A DNA stretch of 13,093 nucleotides from Bacillota bacterium (GTDB taxonomy: Bacteria > Bacillota > Clostridia > Tissierellales > Peptoniphilaceae). Below the pieces are notes generated by a model, which did not search any database, had not been told where the DNA came from, and saw only the letters and a program-made list of their open reading frames with translations. The DNA lies in contig JAEZWM010000085.1 in NCBI GenBank assembly GCA_023443025.1, positions 1 to 13,093 on the forward strand, given 5' to 3'. The position numbers and the translations under genes are program-made. This document shows, piece by piece, positions 7,656 through 13,093 of this stretch; positions within the stretch are counted from its first letter, which is position 1; every line of letters begins with the position of its first letter.

Positions 7656-7694
7656 AAAATGCCTCTAATTATAATATTTAGAGGCATTTTATTA
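7656..7694 (+). terminator. Terminator of the CWB2 protein gene
   Basis: A perfect 13-bp stem (7656-7668 with 7678-7690) has a 9-base loop and a T-rich end. It lies 27 bases after the shifted-frame stop (7629) rather than after the premature stop (7495). This fits the original gene ending at 7629. Confidence 0.85.
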
Positions 7695-7750
7695 TTAATC
7701 TTGAGTGTCTTTTTTAATTGAATCAAGATTCTTTTAATACGCTTTAATAA

Positions 7751-7779
7751 TTTACTAACTCAAAAAATTATGTTATTCT
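7751..7779 (+). promoter_or_regulatory. Possible promoter of the DUF5067-like lipoprotein gene
   Basis: TTTACT (7751-7756) and TATTCT (7774-7779) are spaced by 17 bases, each matching consensus at four of six positions. It sits 57 bases before the ATG at 7836. Confidence 0.35.
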
Positions 7780-7835
7780 ATAGTTGTAATAAATACTCAT
7801 AAAAACTTAATTTTTAAGTAAAAGGAGGAATTACA

Positions 7836-8498
7836 ATGAGAAAGATACTATTAATTCTAGGACTATCCATATTTCTAACAGCATGTGGGGGAAATGATAA
7901 ACCTAAAGTTGATGAAGGTAAGTCTGAAAGCGTTCAAGAAACTGAAGTAGAAAAAGAAGAAGTTAAAAAAGAGGAAAATAAAACGGAAGAAGTTAAGGCT
8001 GAATCTGAGAGCAAAGATGCTGAAGAAAATAAAGAGGAAAAGAAAGAAGAAAAGAAAGAAGAAAAAGACTCTACGTCTACTGAAGTTATCGAGCCTAGTC
8101 AAGCTGACGGTAAATTTGAACTGGGAAAAGCTTACAAAATCGGAGATGTAGTGGTAACAGTTAAGTCTTTATCATTTGTTAAAGATTCTGATGGAAAAAC
8201 AGCATTAAAAGTCGTTTCCGACTGGGAAAACAAAAGCGAAAAAACAAACTCACCTTTCTACTCCTATATCATCACAGGTTTCCAGGATGGTGAAGAGATG
8301 GATTTACCTTTTGTTTTAGATGGTGTTGATTATGCAAAGGGACAAGAAGAAGTCGGTCCAGGTGAAAAGATAGAAGGTGTTGAAACTGTAGTTGAAATTG
8401 CGGATATGAATAAACCTATGGAGTTAGTTCTAGAGGAATTCGGTTCAATAGATTCAACTCCACTTAAAATGATAGTTGATCTTAATTCAATAGAATAG
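7836..8498 (+). CDS. Lipoprotein with DUF5067-like immunoglobulin-type domain
   Basis: The ATG follows AAAGGAGG (7821-7828) at a seven-base spacing. The 220-residue product has a lipoprotein signal with lipobox LTAC (Cys17). Residues 20-90 are a low-complexity Glu/Lys/Ser linker that includes an EEKK repeat encoded by a 12-base tandem repeat (8034-8069). Residues 95-215 resemble the DUF5067 beta-sandwich found in Firmicute lipoproteins: a VVVTVKSLSFVKDSDGKTAL strand pair, then NKS, FQDG, VLDGVDYAKGQEEVGPGEK, and a closing strand. DUF5067 has no assigned function, and such domains are usually taken to be binding modules. It is monocistronic, in a run of surface genes. Its signal peptide and first residues closely resemble those of the next lipoprotein (8635). 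Confidence 0.85.
   Translation: MRKILLILGLSIFLTACGGNDKPKVDEGKSESVQETEVEKEEVKKEENKTEEVKAESESKDAEENKEEKKEEKKEEKDSTSTEVIEPSQADGKFELGKAYKIGDVVVTVKSLSFVKDSDGKTALKVVSDWENKSEKTNSPFYSYIITGFQDGEEMDLPFVLDGVDYAKGQEEVGPGEKIEGVETVVEIADMNKPMELVLEEFGSIDSTPLKMIVDLNSIE
8034..8069 (+). repeat. 12-base tandem repeat coding for EEKK
   Basis: Three head-to-tail copies of a GAAGAAAAGAAA-type unit (8034-8045, 8046-8057 and an imperfect 8058-8069) lie in the linker of the DUF5067-like lipoprotein. Gain or loss of a unit would keep the frame and only change linker length. Confidence 0.7.
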
Positions 8499-8505
8499 TT
8501 ATTGA

Positions 8506-8541
8506 GAGCATGTTGTTGAATTTTTAATGACATGCTCCTTT
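8506..8541 (+). terminator. Weak terminator after the DUF5067-like lipoprotein
   Basis: GAGCATGT (8506-8513) pairs with ACATGCTC (8530-8537) around a 16-base loop, followed by CTTTATT. The stem is only 8 bp and the T run is poor, so read-through into the next gene is possible. Confidence 0.5.
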
Positions 8542-8634
8542 ATTAACCCTTTTTATTTTACTATCTCAGTTTAATATGCTAAGCTAAATATACCATACTT
8601 TATTAATTTTATTTTGTATAGGGGGGGAAGTATT

Positions 8635-9531
8635 TTGAAAAAAATATTGTTTTTAATAGGTTTATCTTTAATCTTAACTGCCTGTGGCGGTAATAGTAAC
8701 ACTGCAACAGAAACTGTAAAAACAAAATCTGATGAAGTTTCTAAAAAAGAAAAAGAACTTGAAAAACGTGAAAATGAGCTAAGAAAAAAAGAAGAAGAAA
8801 TAGCTAAGAAAGAAAAAGAGGTTAGCAAAAAAGAATCTAAGTCCACTACAGATAAAACCAAACCTTCTACGGCAAAAAGTAAAGAAAACACAAAAAATAT
8901 TAGTACAGTTCAAACGGATTCTAATGCTCCTACTGAACATAAATCAGCTTTAAATAAAGCTCTTGATTATGCTAAAATTATGCATATGTCTAAAAATGGC
9001 ATCTATGATCAATTAGTATCTGAATATGGTGAAAATTTCTCCGCAGAAGCTGCAACTTATGCTATTGAGAACATTGATTTTGATTGGAATTCTAATGCGT
9101 TGAAAAAAGCTGAAACGTACGCCCAAACAATGCATATGTCGAAACAAGGTATATACGATCAATTAATATCCGAATATGGTGAGAAGTTTAGTGAGGATGA
9201 AGCACAATATGCTATAGACCACATTGTACATAATTGGAATGAAAATGCATTAAAAACCGCCGAATCTTATGCCGAGACTATGCATATGTCTAAGCAAGGA
9301 ATATATGATCAATTAATATCTGATTATGGTGAGAAGTTTAGTGAGGATGAAGCACAATACGCCATAGATAATATTGTACATGACTGGAAAGCAAATGCAC
9401 TAGAAACAGCAAAATCATACCAAGATATGATGGATATGTCTCCCGAAGCAATTAGAGAACAATTAGTTTCTGAGTACGGAGAAAAATTCACACAAGAAGA
9501 AGCAGACTGGGCGATTCAAAATTTAGAATAA
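8635..9531 (+). CDS. Lipoprotein with coiled coil and four Ltp-type repeats
   Basis: The start is TTG 8635, seven bases after a G7 tract (8621-8627) that acts as an unusual ribosome binding site. An in-frame TTG at 8614 lies before that tract and would disturb the signal peptide. The product is 298 residues with lipobox LTAC (Cys17). Residues 32-68 form a charged coiled coil of KKEKEL-like heptads, followed by a polar linker to 104. Four repeats of 50 residues start near 105, 155, 205 and 255, each carrying MHMS/GIYDQL, SEYGEKFS and AQYAI. They match the host cell surface-exposed lipoprotein (Ltp, PF07553) repeat. The known member from Streptococcus phage TP-J34 blocks injection of incoming phage DNA; other members are only predicted surface proteins. 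No phage genes lie nearby, so a defensive role here is a hypothesis. Confidence 0.85.
   Translation: MKKILFLIGLSLILTACGGNSNTATETVKTKSDEVSKKEKELEKRENELRKKEEEIAKKEKEVSKKESKSTTDKTKPSTAKSKENTKNISTVQTDSNAPTEHKSALNKALDYAKIMHMSKNGIYDQLVSEYGENFSAEAATYAIENIDFDWNSNALKKAETYAQTMHMSKQGIYDQLISEYGEKFSEDEAQYAIDHIVHNWNENALKTAESYAETMHMSKQGIYDQLISDYGEKFSEDEAQYAIDNIVHDWKANALETAKSYQDMMDMSPEAIREQLVSEYGEKFTQEEADWAIQNLE
8947..9528 (+). repeat. Four 150-base repeats encoding the Ltp modules
   Basis: Units begin near 8947, 9097, 9247 and 9397. Units 2 and 3 are nearly identical at DNA level and share a 35-base exact match (9175-9209 and 9325-9359), which points to a recent internal duplication. Units 1 and 4 are more diverged, as is usual for the ends of an expanding array. 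Confidence 0.8.
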
Positions 9532-9627
9532 ACAAACTTTTTGTAAACTTATGCTATTCAGCATAAAAGATTATTTGTTAAATACTACTAAATTTTACAA
9601 CACGTAACTATTTCATACTAAAAAAAT

Positions 9628-9667
9628 AAACCAGCACGATTAAATCCATTAATCAGTGCTGGTTTTT
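9628..9667. terminator. Bidirectional terminator between the Ltp lipoprotein and the epimerase-like gene
   Basis: A 10-bp stem (9628-9637 with 9656-9665) continues into a 6-bp inner stem (9638-9643 with 9649-9654) with a single bulged A. T tracts are present in both directions, so it serves both convergent genes. Confidence 0.85.
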
Positions 9668-9677
9668 AATTAAGATA

Positions 9678-11555
9678 TCACTCAACCGGAGTAACATAAC
9701 TAATCCATCTATTCTCGACTTCTTTAAATTTCTCTATTCCTGTTATGGAATGTAATGAATGAAGCAGTGATATATGGTGAGCATGGTAGCTGGCTATAAG
9801 TCTAGGCTTCATCGGGAAATTCATATATCCTAGGTCGTAGTTTGAAAATCCTCCAACATCAAACAAATCGATAATCAGTCTTAGAGATTCTACCCCACAA
9901 TTAAAATAATACATGGAGTCGTTGTAGCCAACTTCAAAAGGATGCCTCTCAGTAAGCTTACCCCAATCATACAGCCCATGTAGGGTAAACATATACCCAT
10001 TCAAGGTGTAACTGTTTGGGTTTGTTGGATATTCTTCAAAATAAACATAATTGGAAATCTGTGGTGATATGTCATGCAGTGTAGTCATTACACCACCTTT
10101 GTTCATATCGGTAAGAAGTACACTTAAGATTCTATTTCCCGCTTCGATGTATCTATAGTTTTTCGTATGTTCATAAGCCCTTGATAATAAACTTAAGCTC
10201 TGTCCTTGTGCAAGTGCACTTACCCATCCAACCTCATGCTGTTTTTTTGCATTGTAATTATACCAAGAAAAAGTATATCTAAGAGAGCCATCAGCATCCA
10301 TCATAGAAACAATTTTATCTGCTGCTCTTATAAATAATTCTTCTGCCTCTGGTCTATCATCAAGAAACTGCGCGTATGCAGCTAGCCCATACTGAGACAT
10401 TGTAACAGGATTATAATGATATACCCCTTCGTAATTAACCATTGGTAGTCCATTTTTATCCATCTGTATTTTTGAATTGTTGGTATAGGATGCTATATAA
10501 AGTGAGGATAAATATTTTCCTAGAGGATCATAGTCCCTAGATGAATATTTATAGTCGGTCTTTTGATCATGATATTCTTTTACCGCTTTTTTAACTACAG
10601 CATCATTTTCTCCAGGCATAAAAGGAGTTTTTAGTACCACGCTGTCCGGGTCAAAGCTCAATATATTATTTAAAGTTCCTTTTAAAGACTCAGGAACGCT
10701 ACTTTGTCCTCCAACTATTATGACTCTTTCAATATCGTTGTTTTGTAGTAGTCGTATGGTTCTTTTGTCAATTGAATTTCCATTGACTAATAATATCGGT
10801 GCATCATATGCTTTTGACAATGGTGCTGCAGACAATGCATCCGGGAAGTTTGCTCCTGAGACTAAGATTATTGTGCTAAAGTCGCCAAATCTTTCTGCGA
10901 TTCTAGTTGATGTTTCATATCTATCGTCTCCGGCAATCCTGAATTCCTTTCGAGTAGGGCTTCCCGGTAACAACTTGTCCCCGCCTATTACAAATTCATA
11001 ATCTAATGGGAAATTGCCATCTGATAGTTTTAAATACTTATTTTCTTTATGAATAAGTCCTATAGATGACAATGCATCCGGAAAATCTCCTCCACTAACA
11101 ATAACACCTTTTTCTATATCCATCCTAGATCTAACCGCTTCTGAAGTTGTGTACCTATTCTCACCTGCAATTCTATCTATGTTGTACCCAATATGTTCAA
11201 TATAATCTCCAATACTATTTACTCCGCCTACTACAATTAAATTTTCAGCACCAAGCCTCTCAAGTTCAGTTTTGATAGCTTCCGGTAGTGAGTTCCCTGC
11301 TGTTAAAAGAAGTGGTGAATTTATGTAATTTGCATAAGCACCTGCAGTAAGTGCATCGGCAAAGTTCTCTCCTGATGCCATTACGACAGTTTCTGCAGAT
11401 TCAAAAAGTGATGCCGAGATTTTAGCTGAGGTTTCGTATCTATTGTCTCCTGCTATTCGATCTATTTGATAACCGTCTTTTGCGCATACTGTAATTACAG
11501 AACAAATAGCAATAATCATACATGCAAAAAATATATTCTTTAAAATTTTTTTCAT
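9678..11555 (-). CDS. Wall-bound CWB2 protein with D-glucuronyl C5-epimerase-like domain
   Basis: The ATG 11555 is preceded by GGAG (11564-11561) on the minus strand. The 625-residue protein has a signal peptide (cut likely after VCA, 25), then three CWB2 modules (about 30-118, 126-200, 205-298). The middle module is shortened. Residues 305-625 look like the C-terminal, mostly alpha-helical domain of D-glucuronyl C5-epimerase: GVYHYNPVTMSQYGL (377-391), VGWVSALAQGQSLSLL (442-457), FEEYPTNPNSYTLNG (506-520) with HGLYDW, SNYDLGY (571-577), and YHAHHISLLHSL (590-601). The known enzyme flips glucuronate to iduronate in heparan/heparin-type chains. If active, this one would act outside the cell while held to the wall, on a host glycosaminoglycan or on the cell's own polymer. 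The substrate and activity are inferred, and neither a lyase nor a polymerase partner is visible. It appears monocistronic. Confidence 0.85.
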   Translation of the reverse strand: MKKILKNIFFACMIIAICSVITVCAKDGYQIDRIAGDNRYETSAKISASLFESAETVVMASGENFADALTAGAYANYINSPLLLTAGNSLPEAIKTELERLGAENLIVVGGVNSIGDYIEHIGYNIDRIAGENRYTTSEAVRSRMDIEKGVIVSGGDFPDALSSIGLIHKENKYLKLSDGNFPLDYEFVIGGDKLLPGSPTRKEFRIAGDDRYETSTRIAERFGDFSTIILVSGANFPDALSAAPLSKAYDAPILLVNGNSIDKRTIRLLQNNDIERVIIVGGQSSVPESLKGTLNNILSFDPDSVVLKTPFMPGENDAVVKKAVKEYHDQKTDYKYSSRDYDPLGKYLSSLYIASYTNNSKIQMDKNGLPMVNYEGVYHYNPVTMSQYGLAAYAQFLDDRPEAEELFIRAADKIVSMMDADGSLRYTFSWYNYNAKKQHEVGWVSALAQGQSLSLLSRAYEHTKNYRYIEAGNRILSVLLTDMNKGGVMTTLHDISPQISNYVYFEEYPTNPNSYTLNGYMFTLHGLYDWGKLTERHPFEVGYNDSMYYFNCGVESLRLIIDLFDVGGFSNYDLGYMNFPMKPRLIASYHAHHISLLHSLHSITGIEKFKEVENRWISYVTPVE

Positions 11556-11590
11556 ATCTTCTCCAATCTTATCAACAATATAAGCTTAAC

Positions 11591-11623
11591 AATTAACTTA
11601 ACATCTGATGTACTAAGTTAATT
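11591..11623. repeat. Perfect 10-bp inverted repeat upstream of the epimerase-like gene
   Basis: AATTAACTTA (11591-11600) and TAAGTTAATT (11614-11623) flank a 13-base spacer, itself partly self-complementary. It lies 36-68 bases upstream of the minus-strand ATG at 11555, where the promoter must be. An operator is plausible. A second terminator is less likely, since there is no T tract. Confidence 0.45.
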
Positions 11624-11634
11624 ACTACAGGATT

Positions 11635-11666
11635 AAAAAAGCTTAGAACATTTAAATTCCAAGCTT
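11635..11666 (-). terminator. Terminator after the tRNA-Arg gene
   Basis: On the minus strand AAGCTTGGAA (11666-11657) pairs with TTCTAAGCTT (11648-11639) at nine of ten positions around an 8-base loop, followed by four further T's (11638-11635). It starts 7 bases after the tRNA CCA end. Confidence 0.75.
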
Positions 11667-11672
11667 AGGGTA

Positions 11673-11748
11673 TGGCCCGCCAGAGAGGAATCGAACCCCC
11701 AACACTCGGTTCCGAAGACCGATGCTCTATCCGTTGAGCTACTGGCGG
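11673..11748 (-). tRNA. tRNA-Arg(TCG)
   Basis: All arms fold in 76 bases: acceptor CCGCCAG/CTGGCGG with discriminator G and encoded CCA (11675-11673), D stem GCTC/GAGC, anticodon stem TCGGT/ACCGA with loop CTTCGGA, and T arm with TTCGATT loop. The anticodon TCG (plus-strand 11713-11715) reads Arg CGA. The 5' end overlaps the last 10 bases of the metallophosphoesterase gene, whose stop codon falls on U8-A9-G10 of the tRNA. A hairpin terminator follows directly, so the tRNA is probably co-transcribed with that gene. Confidence 0.95.
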
Positions 11749-12530
11749 TCATTTTGAATTGTAATTACGCTTATTTGGACAGGATTAAGCGCTCTTAATG
11801 GTAATCTACTCGTTCCCATTCCGCTGTCCACATACAGTTTAGTCCCTGTTTCCAGTTCGTATAAACCCTTTATATATCTTGGAATTGGAAACTGATTAGG
11901 GACATAAATAGCTCCAATTAGCGGTAGTCTAACTTGTCCTCCATGTGTATGACCGGATAATACCAGGTCGTCATCGTTTGTTACCATATTTAAAATAGTG
12001 TTTGGAGCATGAGATAATATTAAGTTGAATTTATCATTATCAAATGATGTCCTTAATTTTGAAAGCTGGGGATTTTCATGCTCTAGACCTATTATATTTA
12101 TAGAATTTCCGTTTATCTCTATTGTTTCAACTTTATTGTCAAGATATATTATGTCACTTTCCTCTATAATTTTCAAATAATTTTCAAGATGCTTTTGTTC
12201 CTCTTCGTGGTTTCCAAGAATCATATACTTTGGAAACTGTTTTTTTGTGAGCATCTTAATTAATTTCTCAACCGGCAGGAGATTTTGTTCTGCCATATCT
12301 CCTGTTAGTACTGCTAGGTCAGGATCGATTTCGTCAACTATACTTTCCAGTTCATCAATATCCAAGTGTGGATTTGAGTGAAAATCTGATAATTGTAGTA
12401 TTTTAAATGTTTTATCGATTTTCTTATTTTTTATAGTAATATTATTTATTTTTAATTCTGAGATTTGTTTTTTGAAATAGTATGAAGTTACAGCAAATAC
12501 TGCTGCCAATCCGATTAGTGCTCTATACAT
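11739..12530 (-). CDS. Membrane-anchored metallophosphoesterase (YkuE/YaeI-like)
   Basis: This is a calcineurin-like phosphoesterase of 263 residues, a usual length for the family. An N-terminal hydrophobic segment (5-19) should anchor it in the membrane. Metal-binding motifs are all present: DFH (Asp49, His51), GDM (Asp78), GNHE (Asn107, His108), SHAP (His174) and GHTHGGQ (His194, His196). The C-terminal VDSGMGTSRLPLR stretch is also typical. Relatives (YaeI, YkuE) are metal-dependent phosphoesterases linked to envelope lipid or wall-polymer metabolism; the substrate here is unknown. The ATG has AGAGG four to five bases upstream and an extended -10 promoter. The last residues DRQ and the TAG stop are encoded by the 5' end of the downstream tRNA-Arg, a 10-base overlap on the same strand. 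Confidence 0.9.
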   Translation of the reverse strand: MYRALIGLAAVFAVTSYYFKKQISELKINNITIKNKKIDKTFKILQLSDFHSNPHLDIDELESIVDEIDPDLAVLTGDMAEQNLLPVEKLIKMLTKKQFPKYMILGNHEEEQKHLENYLKIIEESDIIYLDNKVETIEINGNSINIIGLEHENPQLSKLRTSFDNDKFNLILSHAPNTILNMVTNDDDLVLSGHTHGGQVRLPLIGAIYVPNQFPIPRYIKGLYELETGTKLYVDSGMGTSRLPLRALNPVQISVITIQNDRQ

Positions 12531-12565
12531 AATACCTCTTTAACTGTCTTTAATTTATTTCATTA

Positions 12566-12574
12566 ATTATATCA
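12566..12574 (-). promoter_or_regulatory. Extended -10 promoter of the metallophosphoesterase-tRNA unit
   Basis: On the minus strand TGATATAAT (12574-12566) is a perfect TATAAT with a TGN extension, 35 bases before the ATG. TTTTGA lies 16 bases further up as a weak -35. This would also drive the tRNA-Arg, for which no separate promoter was noticed. Confidence 0.6.
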
Positions 12575-12589
12575 TGAATTACTAAAATC

Positions 12590-12612
12590 AAAAAGCAGGG
12601 CAAATGCCCTAC
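12590..12612 (-). terminator. Terminator after the threonine ammonia-lyase gene
   Basis: On the minus strand GTAGGGC (12612-12606) pairs with GCCCTGC (12601-12595), one G-T pair included, around a 4-base loop. It is followed by T-rich sequence. It starts two bases after the stop codon. Confidence 0.8.
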
Positions 12613-12614
12613 TC

Positions 12615-13093
12615 TTACTCACAAATTATAAATCCTTCCGCTTCCAGTGCTTTTTTAACTTGATCTAGATGTTTATGGTCTTTTGTTTCCATTGATAGAT
12701 TCAAGAAGCATCCGTTGATAGCCATGTTTTGTCCACCCGGGGTGTAGAATACACTTATTACATTTGCACCTTGATCAGCAACTATTGTAGATACTGTTTT
12801 TAATTGACCTGGCTTGTCTATCAGTTCTATTGTTAGATTTGTCTTTCTTCCTGCAGTTAATAGTCCTCTTTCAATAACTCTTGAGAGAATATTTACATCT
12901 ATGTTGCCTCCTGAAATTATTGCACATACTTTTTTCCCTGCAACCGGAATTTTATTAAACATAATAGCAGCTACTGCAACTGCTCCTGCTCCTTCTGCCA
13001 CCAGCTTTTGTTTTTCCATAAGTGTAAGTATGGCTGTTGCAATTTGGTCTTCGCTAACTGTGACGATGTCATCGACATATTTGGAACAGATAT
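12615..13093 (-). CDS. ilvA: Threonine ammonia-lyase, C-terminal part (gene runs off the window)
   Basis: The reading frame is open from the right edge to TAA 12617-12615. The internal ATG at 13019 is not a start, because conserved sequence continues upstream (KYVDDIVTVSEDQI). The 158 visible residues include the end of the PLP-dependent catalytic domain, with the family stretches EGAGAVAVAA and ISGGNID. A C-terminal ACT-type regulatory domain follows (about the last 78 residues: NLTIELIDKPGQL onward, ending EGFIICE). The enzyme converts threonine to 2-oxobutanoate and ammonia. The single ACT-like domain fits the roughly 400-residue form found in many Firmicutes, which can be biosynthetic (isoleucine) or catabolic (then called tdcB). 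The PLP lysine and the start lie outside the window, so this choice cannot be made. Confidence 0.92.
   Translation of the reverse strand, partial: ICSKYVDDIVTVSEDQIATAILTLMEKQKLVAEGAGAVAVAAIMFNKIPVAGKKVCAIISGGNIDVNILSRVIERGLLTAGRKTNLTIELIDKPGQLKTVSTIVADQGANVISVFYTPGGQNMAINGCFLNLSMETKDHKHLDQVKKALEAEGFIICE

Noticed and set aside
8614..8616. TTG as start of the Ltp lipoprotein
   Set aside because: It lies before the G7 ribosome binding site and would add residues ahead of a standard lipoprotein signal.
7875..8891. Minus-strand ORFs opposite the two lipoproteins (Phe/Ser/Leu-rich)
   Set aside because: They mirror lysine- and glutamate-rich coding sequence on the plus strand, a common source of false ORFs.
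8947..9528. CRISPR-like array from the regular 150-base repeats
   Set aside because: The periodicity is in frame and codes for Ltp modules; unit length and lack of spacers do not fit CRISPR.
11673..11748. Integrated mobile element at the tRNA-Arg
   Set aside because: No integrase, excisionase or repeated tRNA 3' end was seen; the neighbouring genes look like ordinary chromosomal surface and housekeeping genes.

Overview
This window is AT-rich, with strong AGGAGG-type ribosome binding sites, lipobox lipoproteins, CWB2 cell-wall-binding repeats and a Firmicutes-type gene style. I read it as a chromosomal piece of a low-GC anaerobic Gram-positive, plausibly Tissierellia/Peptoniphilaceae or a related Clostridia group. 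The lineage is an inference: no rRNA or marker gene is present.

Layout. 1-492 holds no confident gene and ends in a good sigma-A promoter for a lone lipoprotein of unknown function (493-1647). 2032-4949 is a three-gene CUT2-type sugar importer operon (single-domain ATPase, permease, substrate-binding lipoprotein) with its own promoter and a strong terminator. Convergent to it lies a GTPase-DUF697 membrane-associated protein (5131-6240, minus).

6353-11555 is a surface-protein neighbourhood. It contains a CWB2 wall protein whose C-terminal Ada-like domain is cut off by a one-base frameshift (6422-7629), a DUF5067-like lipoprotein (7836-8498) and a lipoprotein with four Ltp-type repeats (8635-9531). 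Convergent to these is a 625-residue protein that joins three CWB2 modules to a D-glucuronyl C5-epimerase-like C-terminal domain (9678-11555, minus).

The right end, all on minus, carries a tRNA-Arg(TCG) (11673-11748), a YkuE/YaeI-like metallophosphoesterase whose stop codon lies inside that tRNA (11739-12530), and the C-terminal part of a threonine ammonia-lyase running off the window (12615-13093).

Most genes appear to be single units separated by clear hairpin terminators. The shared theme is export: five or six products are lipoproteins, wall-bound proteins or transporter parts. The three most notable points are the wall-anchored epimerase-like fusion, the tRNA/CDS overlap (RNase P cleavage would remove the stop codon from the upstream mRNA), and the Ltp-repeat lipoprotein, which belongs to a family known for phage superinfection exclusion. 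Three annotated starts were moved: ATG 6240, TTG 6422 and TTG 8635.
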